Shown here: piece by piece, positions 7,812-13,850 of the stretch
Numbering within the stretch: the stretch's first letter is position 1
Layout of the letters: every line of letters begins with the position of its first letter
From: Chloroflexota bacterium
GTDB taxonomy: Bacteria > Chloroflexota > Anaerolineae > Anaerolineales > UBA4823
Assembly: GCA_030613705.1 (NCBI GenBank)
Contig: JAUWLJ010000016.1
Coordinates: 1-13,850, forward strand
Direction of reading: 5' to 3'
Length of the DNA: 13,850 bases
Translations under genes and position numbers: made by a program
Notes under the pieces: model-generated
Told to the model about the DNA's origin: nothing
Seen by the model: only the letters and a program-made list of their open reading frames with translations
The model's database searches: none

Positions 7812-8549
7812 GTGGAAGGATTAGGACTTAATCTAGGCTATTTGTTTGTTCAAATTTTCAATTTTGCGATCATCTTTGTGGTCCTGCGTGCTTGGGTTTA
7901 CAAACCTATCCTGGGACTATTGGAGAGACGAAGGATTGCCATCGCAGAAGGATTGGAAGACGCCCGTATTGCTGCGGAGGCCAGACAAAACGCCGAGGAA
8001 GAAGCACAACAAGTTATCTCTGAAGCCCAAACAAATGCGAGCCAAATACTTCGCCAGGCTAACGAACGAGCCGAGGCACAGGGTAAAGAGATCGTTGCGG
8101 AGGCTGAAGCTGATGCGGCAAAGAAGCGTGAAGATGCGCTGGCTGAAGGAGAGACCGAACGTGAGCGAATCCTTGGTGAACTGCGTGGTCAGGTGGGAGC
8201 TTTGGCGATCGCGGCCGCACAGAAGTTGATCAATGCTTCATTGGATGAACAGCGTCAACGCGCATTGATTGATGAATTCTTCTCTGGCGTGAAATCTGGT
8301 CAGGTAGTTATCCTGGAAGGAGAGCAGGTAGGTGGTGCCTCAGCCGAGGTCACCAGCGCCCTACCGCTCACCGCAGAGGAGAAAGACGCGGTAAAGCAGG
8401 ATGTTCTCTCTAAGATAGGAGACCAGGCAACAATTACCTTCCGGGTTGATCCAGCAATTCTCGGAGGCCTGATCATCCGCATCGGCGATAGGATATTGGA
8501 TGGTTCCGTAAGTGGGCAGCTGGAGTCAATGCGACAGAGTCTTTACTAA
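7812..8549 (+). CDS. atpF: ATP synthase subunit b fused to the delta C-terminal domain
   Basis: This 245-aa protein joins two stator parts. Residues 8-27 are a membrane helix, and 28-155 form the long charged coiled coil of subunit b (KPILGLLERRR, then Ala/Glu/Arg-rich heptads). From about 160 to 245 it matches the C-terminal domain of subunit delta (OSCP): LTAEEKDAVKQDVL, FRVDPAILGGLIIRIGD and ILDGSVSGQLESMRQSL correspond to the end of E. coli AtpH. The delta N-terminal six-helix domain (about 105 residues), which binds the alpha subunits, is absent. The mycobacterial b-delta fusion keeps a full delta. The GTG at 7812 is set by AAAGGAG (7798-7804), 7-nt spacing. No atpA follows. The fusion is clear; how it caps F1 is unknown. 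Confidence 0.9.
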   Translation: MEGLGLNLGYLFVQIFNFAIIFVVLRAWVYKPILGLLERRRIAIAEGLEDARIAAEARQNAEEEAQQVISEAQTNASQILRQANERAEAQGKEIVAEAEADAAKKREDALAEGETERERILGELRGQVGALAIAAAQKLINASLDEQRQRALIDEFFSGVKSGQVVILEGEQVGGASAEVTSALPLTAEEKDAVKQDVLSKIGDQATITFRVDPAILGGLIIRIGDRILDGSVSGQLESMRQSLY

Positions 8550-8604
8550 AAACATCGCATCTTCATGATATTGATCTATATTATCTAGCTGGTATTTCGA
8601 CTTT

Positions 8605-8633
8605 TTACGCCCAGGGATCTTCCTTGGGCGTAA
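8605..8633 (+). terminator. strong hairpin at the end of the atp cluster
   Basis: TTACGCCCA (8605-8613) pairs perfectly with TGGGCGTAA (8625-8633), and the stem continues inward with G-U, G-C, G-C and A-U to a 3-nt loop, about 13 bp in all. There is no T-run on the downstream side of either strand, so it is not a canonical intrinsic terminator. It may protect the 3' end of the atp mRNA, or affect initiation of murE, whose ATG is 10 nt away. Confidence 0.5.
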
Positions 8634-8643
8634 TTCATAAATT

Positions 8644-10212
8644 ATGCACCAAGTCAATTTGCAACAATTAGTAAGCAATTTCCCGCAAACCTTCAGCGGA
8701 GTTTCACATCAGACCAACATATCGGGGATTGTGCTCGATTCGCGCAAGGTTAAACCTGGAGATATTTTCGTCGCTTTAGAGGGGGGAAGTTTTGATGGGC
8801 ACCAGTATATTCCTGAGGCAGTTGGTAGAGGTGCAGTAGCTGTCGTAGGTACGCGTCCAATAGCAGAGATTAATGTTCCTTACCTTGAGGTACAAGACGG
8901 ACGGCTCGCACTGGCTCAATTATCTGCGGCATTTTACGATTTCCCAGGTCGGGAATTGACCGTAATCGGTGTGACCGGGACAGATGGCAAAACCACCACT
9001 GCAAACCTGATTTTCGAAATCCTGGGAGCATCCGGCATTCAGGCTGGAATGATCTCCACAGTCAATGCTCAGATCGGGGGAAGAGTTCTGGATACTGGAT
9101 TCCATGTCACGACACCTGAAGCACCCGACGTGCAACAATATTTTGCAGAAATGGTGACTGCTGGGATAACCCATGTCGTCCTCGAGGCGACCTCCCATGG
9201 ATTGGAGCAGCAGCGAGTGGCTTACTGCGAATTCGACTTGGCTGTTGTTACCAATATCACTCATGAACATCTTGACTACCACGGCAGCTATGATGCCTAC
9301 CGCTCTGCTAAAGGTCGTTTGTTTTCGCAATTGGCCGTAACTCATTCCAAAAAGCGAGGAAATCCACGCCTGGCAGTTCTGCACCAGGATGATATATCTT
9401 ATGAGTATTTACGGGATTTAGTGCAGGATTTAGGGCCTGATGTCCAAATCGTGACGTATGGTTTACAGGCAGGGGTGGGTGTTCGCGGGGAGAAAATCGA
9501 TCCTCTTTTCCATGGATTGCGATTTACAGCACGAGCAGGGGATCTGCAAATAGCAATTGAAAGTAATTTAATTGGTGCATATAATATCCCCAATTGTCTG
9601 GCAGCAATCGCTGCCACGGCAGTGGGGCTGGGAGTGGAGGGAAACTTTGTGCAGCAAGGCATTTCTGCCATGCAGAGTATTCCAGGCAGGATGGAGGTGA
9701 TCGATTTAGGGCAGGACTTTATGGCGATCGTGGATTTTGCTCATACTCCAAATGCCCTACAGAGAGCTTTGCAAACCGCACGCCAGCTGACGAAAGGCAG
9801 GGTGATCGCCATATTTGGCTCAGCTGGCTTGCGCGACCGGACCAAGAGACGCATGATGGCTGAGGTGTCCGCCCAATTAGCAGATATATCTGTTCTTACC
9901 GCAGAAGATCCGCGCACCGAATCGTTGGATGTTATCCTGGCTGAGATGGCTGAAGGGGCGCAATCGAAAGACGTTCAGGAAGGTGAATCCTTCTGGCGAA
10001 TACCAGATAGGGGCGAGGCGATCCGGCATGCCATCCACCAGGCGGAACCTGGTGATGTCGTAATTTCCTGTGGGAAAGGACATGAACAATCGATGTGCTT
10101 CGGGGATGTTGAATATCCCTGGGATGATCGCATTGCAATGCGGGCTGCACTCTCCGAACTCCTGGGAGTTGAGGGACCGCAAATGCCGTATTTACCCACC
10201 CAGGATGAATGA
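8644..10212 (+). CDS. murE: UDP-N-acetylmuramyl-tripeptide synthetase (MurE family)
   Basis: This cytoplasmic Mur ligase adds the third amino acid to UDP-MurNAc-L-Ala-D-Glu in peptidoglycan synthesis. It has 522 aa and three domains: N-terminal substrate domain with LDSRKVKPGDIFVAL (31-45), central ATPase with P-loop GTDGKTT (112-118) and NITHEHLDYHG (204-214), carbamylated-lysine position K223 (SAKGRLF), and C-terminal domain from about 345 with DFAHTP (364-369) and GKGHE (477-481). The motif that selects the amino acid reads EDPR (421-424) rather than the DNPR of diaminopimelate enzymes, and FGSAGLRDR replaces the usual FGCGGDRD. The third residue may therefore not be meso-diaminopimelate. 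A stop at 8638-8640 blocks any upstream start, and no Shine-Dalgarno sequence precedes the ATG. Confidence 0.92.
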   Translation: MHQVNLQQLVSNFPQTFSGVSHQTNISGIVLDSRKVKPGDIFVALEGGSFDGHQYIPEAVGRGAVAVVGTRPIAEINVPYLEVQDGRLALAQLSAAFYDFPGRELTVIGVTGTDGKTTTANLIFEILGASGIQAGMISTVNAQIGGRVLDTGFHVTTPEAPDVQQYFAEMVTAGITHVVLEATSHGLEQQRVAYCEFDLAVVTNITHEHLDYHGSYDAYRSAKGRLFSQLAVTHSKKRGNPRLAVLHQDDISYEYLRDLVQDLGPDVQIVTYGLQAGVGVRGEKIDPLFHGLRFTARAGDLQIAIESNLIGAYNIPNCLAAIAATAVGLGVEGNFVQQGISAMQSIPGRMEVIDLGQDFMAIVDFAHTPNALQRALQTARQLTKGRVIAIFGSAGLRDRTKRRMMAEVSAQLADISVLTAEDPRTESLDVILAEMAEGAQSKDVQEGESFWRIPDRGEAIRHAIHQAEPGDVVISCGKGHEQSMCFGDVEYPWDDRIAMRAALSELLGVEGPQMPYLPTQDE

Positions 10213-10522
10213 ATTGATCCGAGCTGAGTGTGCCTTAATCACAGATATTTACCCATTTCCTATACCCAATCTCAATCTAAGCAAATCTCCGCTTATCTTG
10301 CGCGATTTGTTGAAAGGTACTTTGATTTCCCTTGATAATACCGCTCACCCTTACTTCGGAAAAACCATATTTTGAAATAATGATCGCCAGCGAAACTTTT
10401 TTCCAGGTGGGTGCGTGAATAATTCCCGCCCTATGGATTGATTTTCAGAGGCAAAATAAGGTTGTAATAAAATACTAAGGGATCAATACATTTTATATAT
10501 GGCAATTAAAGGAGATCCACGC
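10213..10522. other. intergenic spacer, about 310 nt
   Basis: No convincing gene is seen. A weak inverted repeat GGTGGG (10406-10411)/CCCGCC (10425-10430) with a 13-nt loop lacks a T-run. An AT-rich stretch (10451-10500) with TAATAA and TAAAAT could hold the promoter of the next gene, but no -35 box has good spacing. AAAGGAGA (10508-10515) is the ribosome binding site that sets the next start at 10523. Confidence 0.5.
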
Positions 10523-13195
10523 ATGAAAACTTTGGTGAATCTAATTCGTCTTCTCGTCCGGTTCTTGGTCGTTTGGTTTATGGACACAATTTCTCTGCTG
10601 ATAACAGCCTGGGTTATTTCAGGGATCAATATCAATCCAGTCCGCGGAACTTCCGTTTTCGTGGTGGCAACCGCCGCGGCATTATTGCTGGGTATTGTAA
10701 ATCTTCTTATCCGCCCACTGATCTTGTTATTAGCTGTCCCCTTGGGCTGGGCGGTTATTTTTCTGGTTGGTTTCATCATCAATGCACTGGTACTCATGAT
10801 CACCTCTGCACTTATGCCAGGCTTTGAAGTCGATGGTTTGTGGGCAGCTTTTCTCGGTGGTTTATTCCTTTCCCTGGTTAACACAATCCTGACGACATTA
10901 TTGGATATCGATAATGACGAATCCTTTTATGCAAACTTGGTTAAGCGTCTGGCTGCCAGGCAGTCAGAGATCACAGAAGGAGAGAACACGCGCGGTGTAG
11001 TGATGCTCGAGATTGATGGGTTGAGTTACTGGCACATCCAGAAAGCTGTTGAAGACGGTTATATGCCTACCATCAAGAAAATGATGGATGAGCAGGGATA
11101 TAAAATTTCGCGTGTGGACTGCGGACTCCCTGCAACGACACCCGCCTGTCAGGCGGGCATCCTGCAGGGCAACAATAACAATATCCCCGCCTTTCGCTGG
11201 TTGGATAAAGAGAGCAACCGCATCCTGGCCGGAGGCCAGGCAGCTGCGGAGATCGAGCCACAGCTTTCCAACGGTCGTGGACTGCTGGAAGGGGGCTCCA
11301 GTATCAGTAACATGTTCAGTGGTGATGCGACGAAATCAATCCTGACCTTTTCGAAAATAAAAGCGGAAACTAAAGAAGACAAGAAGAAACGCGCCCAGGA
11401 TATGTATCTGCTGATGCGAAACCCATACTTCTTCATGCGCGTCCTGGTCTTGTTTTTTGGAGACATGATTCAGGAAGTGTGGCAGGGTTGGCAGCAGCGG
11501 CGTAAGGATGTCCAACCGCGCTTGAACAGGCTGCACAATGGCTACCCCATACTTCGGGCAGCGACAAACATCTTCCTGCGCGATATAGGTGGCTACCTGA
11601 CTATTCTGGATATCATCCGCGGCGTTCCCGCGATTTACACCCTTTTCGCCGGTTATGATGAGGTTGCCCATCATTCAGGTCCCTGGACACGCGATGCTAT
11701 GCTCACCCTGCAGCAGTTTGATCGGGTAATTTCTCGCATCTTGATGGTGATGGAGCGTGATGCGCCGCGTCCCTACGAGTTCATCCTGCTGTCCGATCAT
11801 GGTCAATCCTTCGGTGCAACCTTTGAGCAGCGTTATGAGATTGGCATCCTGGATTTCATTAAAGAGCAGCTTCCCCAAGGTACAAGTGCGGTGGGAACCG
11901 GCGGCGGCGATGATGGAACCATCGGCGTTTCTGCGATGATGGGTGAACTTGAGAATCTTGAAGACAGCAAGTTGGCTGGCACCATTGGTCGCGCCATGGT
12001 CAGTGTGGCGCAACGCACAATGAAGAGCAACCTTGACCAGCAGCCCGGAACCCGGGAAGTAGAACCTGCCAAGGTGACTTTGTGTTATAGCGGCAACCTG
12101 GCCCAAGTATATTTTGACCTGCATCCACGCAAGGTCAGCCTCAATGAGCTCAACGCTGCCTATCCTGGCATGGTGGATGCGCTGGTGCAGCATGAGGGGA
12201 TTGGTTTTGTGGTGGCTTATGAAGATGATGGCGAACCGGTTGCTTTTGGCAAGAATGGGGCGCGCAATCTGCACTCAGGTGATGTGGTTGGCGAGGATCC
12301 ATTAATGCCTTATGGAGATGGGGAATTACGCTCCTGGCAGGTGCGGCGCATCGCGGATTTCTCCAATGCCGGCGATCTGATCCTCAACAGTACCTTGTAT
12401 CCGGATGGTACTGTTGCCGCGCTGGAAGAGCTGATCGGAAACCACGGCGGCCTGGGTGGTGAGCAGACCGACGCCTTTATCTTCCACCCTGCTGATATGG
12501 AAGTCCCCGAGACCCGCAATTCCCAGGAAATGATGGCGATCCTAAAATCACGAGTTGGCCTCCCGGGTCCCACACCGATGCCTGAGCGTCCGGTAGAACC
12601 GGTAGTGGAACCCTGGACATTTGCGGTCCTTGGGAAAGGTTTGAGTCAGGTGGGAAAATGGCTTGATTACGCTTTCCAGGCCATCAAGCTCAGCCGGGAA
12701 GCTTACTGGGAGATTGCCCAAGACGCTTATATGACTGGGCCAGCTTTGCTGATCGCCCTACTCGCTCAAATATTGCAATCGTTGACCAGTGAGAGACAAT
12801 TGGACGTGGTCAATATCCTGATGCGATATGCAATCTGGTTCTTTTCGGTCCTGTTTCTTTATGTGGCGGCGAGAGTGCTGCGAGGTAAAGCGGATTACAC
12901 AACCACTTTGCGAGTGATGGGATTTGCCCAGGGTGCCCATATTTTCGAGTTTCTGGGTTTTCTCCCAGTAATTGGACCGGTAGCACGGTTTTTAGCCCTG
13001 CTGCTAACCTTCTTCGGTGTGTGGATCGGTACTACCACTGCGCATGAGCTTAAAGGTTGGCGTACTTTCTTGATGCCGGTGATTTATATCGCAACTATTG
13101 TCGTCACCCTGGTCTTCCTGGTGGCGGTTATCGAAGGCAGCGCTTTCACCGTTGAAGGGTTGTTAGAGGATTTTGGATTATCTTCTGGACAGTAA
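10523..13195 (+). CDS. PF04020 holin-like / AP-superfamily phosphodiesterase / Yip1-like fusion membrane protein
   Basis: This 890-aa protein has three parts. Residues 1-130 form a four-helix membrane domain of the PF04020 (YvlD/holin superfamily IV) type, with NLLIRPLILLL and ALMPGFEVDGLWAAFLGG. Residues 155-660 form an alkaline-phosphatase-superfamily (type I phosphodiesterase/nucleotide pyrophosphatase) domain with the full metal and nucleophile set: D165 (EIDG), T205/T206 (ATTPACQAG), D379 and H383 (GYDEVAHH), D425/H426 (SDHG) and H641 (GNHGG). A Pro-rich linker (682-697) leads to a Yip1-like block of about five helices (740-875). An upstream in-frame ATG at 10499 exists, but AAAGGAGA lies 7 nt before 10523. 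Substrate and role are not known; hydrolysis of a phosphodiester or phospholipid-linked compound at the membrane is an inference. Confidence 0.85.
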   Translation: MKTLVNLIRLLVRFLVVWFMDTISLLITAWVISGININPVRGTSVFVVATAAALLLGIVNLLIRPLILLLAVPLGWAVIFLVGFIINALVLMITSALMPGFEVDGLWAAFLGGLFLSLVNTILTTLLDIDNDESFYANLVKRLAARQSEITEGENTRGVVMLEIDGLSYWHIQKAVEDGYMPTIKKMMDEQGYKISRVDCGLPATTPACQAGILQGNNNNIPAFRWLDKESNRILAGGQAAAEIEPQLSNGRGLLEGGSSISNMFSGDATKSILTFSKIKAETKEDKKKRAQDMYLLMRNPYFFMRVLVLFFGDMIQEVWQGWQQRRKDVQPRLNRLHNGYPILRAATNIFLRDIGGYLTILDIIRGVPAIYTLFAGYDEVAHHSGPWTRDAMLTLQQFDRVISRILMVMERDAPRPYEFILLSDHGQSFGATFEQRYEIGILDFIKEQLPQGTSAVGTGGGDDGTIGVSAMMGELENLEDSKLAGTIGRAMVSVAQRTMKSNLDQQPGTREVEPAKVTLCYSGNLAQVYFDLHPRKVSLNELNAAYPGMVDALVQHEGIGFVVAYEDDGEPVAFGKNGARNLHSGDVVGEDPLMPYGDGELRSWQVRRIADFSNAGDLILNSTLYPDGTVAALEELIGNHGGLGGEQTDAFIFHPADMEVPETRNSQEMMAILKSRVGLPGPTPMPERPVEPVVEPWTFAVLGKGLSQVGKWLDYAFQAIKLSREAYWEIAQDAYMTGPALLIALLAQILQSLTSERQLDVVNILMRYAIWFFSVLFLYVAARVLRGKADYTTTLRVMGFAQGAHIFEFLGFLPVIGPVARFLALLLTFFGVWIGTTTAHELKGWRTFLMPVIYIATIVVTLVFLVAVIEGSAFTVEGLLEDFGLSSGQ

Positions 13196-13260
13196 TAAGA
13201 GCTGTTTTTCTAAGGAAGAGGACAGAAAAAATTCCTTTATTCCTGCTTTCCGGACAGAAA
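13187..13260. repeat. three spaced GGACAG repeats before the ferric-reductase-like gene
   Basis: GGACAG occurs at 13187, 13220 and 13252 (the last two extended to GGACAGAAA). Spacings are 33 and 32 nt, about three helical turns. The first overlaps the end of the upstream gene. They could be sites for a regulator of the downstream gene, or chance in a short AG-rich region. Confidence 0.25.
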
Positions 13261-13347
13261 GATTTATGTGGAGGCGAGAATTTCGTATTAAAATTAGCTC
13301 AGTTTCAGATTCCTTTTTAAAAATGATTTGAAAGGATTTTCTTTCCT

Positions 13348-13850
13348 ATGAAGATGACGATACGCGGCATAATATTCTTCGGCATATATATTTTTCTGAT
13401 TACTCTGCCTCTTGATACAGCGCTGCTCTCCAATCCGACTCGGGTTCCAAAACCGTTTATTGTGGAGATCGCAGTTGGCGCTGGTTTCGTTGGCTTTTCT
13501 TTGATGGCTTTAGAATTTGCACTGATCTCCCGCATTAATGCTGCCGCTCAGCCTTTCGGCGAAGATTCCCTGCAGTTATTCCATAACATAATGGGCGTAG
13601 TTGCTCTCGGTCTTCTCCTGGTTCACCCGCTGATCCTGATTTTTTCCGGTTATCCAGGGAATTGCTGGCTCAACCCCTTCGCCAGCTGTGGGAATCTTGC
13701 CACAACGACAGCCTCACTATCTCTGTATGCGTTGATCCTGCTCGTTGTAACCTCAATTTGGCAAAAGAAACTGCGTATCCCTTACGAAGCCTGGCAAGTC
13801 ATGCATGGATTGTTGGCCCTATTTATTCTCATCTCAGCCTTGGTCCACAT
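13348..13850 (+). CDS. ferric-reductase-like transmembrane haem protein, 3' end missing
   Basis: The visible 167 codons run off the right edge. The protein starts with a hydrophobic helix (7-22) and has about five membrane helices in view. Two histidine pairs, H79 and H93 (LFHNIMGVVALGLLLVHP) and H153 and H167 (MHGLLALFILISALVH), each have 13 residues between them. That H-x13-H double pattern is the two-haem signature of the ferric reductase/NADPH oxidase membrane domain (PF01794). Any FAD/NAD-binding half would lie beyond the window, so it could be a full oxidoreductase or a membrane-only protein. The ATG at 13348 has AAAGGA (13331-13336) at an 11-nt spacing. The upstream gap of 152 nt holds GGACAG repeats. 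The electron acceptor is unknown. Confidence 0.8.
   Translation, partial: MKMTIRGIIFFGIYIFLITLPLDTALLSNPTRVPKPFIVEIAVGAGFVGFSLMALEFALISRINAAAQPFGEDSLQLFHNIMGVVALGLLLVHPLILIFSGYPGNCWLNPFASCGNLATTTASLSLYALILLVVTSIWQKKLRIPYEAWQVMHGLLALFILISALVH

Noticed and set aside
10205..10375. Short + strand reading frame of 56 codons starting inside the end of murE (8-nt overlap)
   Set aside because: No good ribosome binding site, no recognisable domain or membrane segment, and composition like non-coding DNA. Its frame also extends back through murE as a shadow.
10499..10522. Upstream ATG giving an 8-residue longer N-terminus for the fusion protein
   Set aside because: No Shine-Dalgarno sequence before 10499, while AAAGGAGA is ideally placed for the ATG at 10523; the extra residues are polar and precede the conserved helix.
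11141..11157. Perfect 7-bp inverted repeat CCCGCCT/AGGCGGG with a 3-nt loop
   Set aside because: It lies inside the phosphodiesterase gene, directly after the codons for the catalytic Thr pair, and is explained by codon choice; no T-run follows.
11225..11239. Inverted repeat CTGGCC/GGCCAG
   Set aside because: Within the same coding region, short, and with no partner elements; most likely chance.
11675..12274. 199-codon open frame on the - strand
   Set aside because: It lies antisense to the metal-binding part of the phosphodiesterase domain, whose frame holds all the catalytic motifs; no ribosome binding site or recognisable domain.
12390..12415. Local repeat of GGTACTGTT and its near reverse complement in the phosphodiesterase gene
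   Set aside because: Short and imperfect, within coding sequence with normal codon use.

Overview
The window looks like a stretch of chromosome from a Chloroflexota bacterium, probably of the Anaerolineae type. This is an inference from gene order and protein style: nuoL-nuoM-nuoM-nuoN, followed by an F-type ATP synthase Fo cluster, a MurE of unusual motif type, and a holin-like/phosphodiesterase/Yip1 fusion. Base composition is about 50% GC by eye. Every recognised gene is on the + strand. I saw no tRNA, rRNA, CRISPR array, insertion sequence or prophage.

Region 1 (1-5998) is the 3' end of a complex I (nuo) operon. It holds the C-terminal part of NuoL (5' end cut by the window edge), two different NuoM proteins in tandem, and NuoN, packed with gaps of 62, 9 and 0 nt. 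NuoL carries a 27-residue tandem duplication in its lateral-helix region. The second NuoM lacks the TM7 lysine that the first one has. Together these suggest an extended complex I with an extra antiporter-like subunit. A weak terminator follows nuoN.

Region 2 (6048-8633) is an ATP synthase cluster with its own extended -10 promoter, which would give an almost leaderless mRNA. The genes are an AtpZ/AtpI-family protein, subunit a, subunit c and a 245-aa protein that fuses subunit b to only the C-terminal domain of subunit delta. The F1 genes (alpha, gamma, beta, epsilon) do not follow. A strong hairpin and then murE come next, so F1 must lie elsewhere. Regions 1 and 2 make functional sense side by side: complex I builds the proton gradient and the ATP synthase uses it.

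Region 3 (8644-10212) is a MurE-family muropeptide ligase with EDPR in place of DNPR and no visible Shine-Dalgarno sequence. A roughly 310-nt spacer follows.

Region 4 (10523-13195) encodes an 890-aa membrane protein: an N-terminal four-helix PF04020 (holin-like) domain, a complete alkaline-phosphatase-superfamily phosphodiesterase domain, and a C-terminal Yip1-like membrane domain. Its substrate is unknown.

Region 5 (13348 to the end) is the 5' part of a di-haem ferric-reductase-like membrane protein, cut by the window edge.
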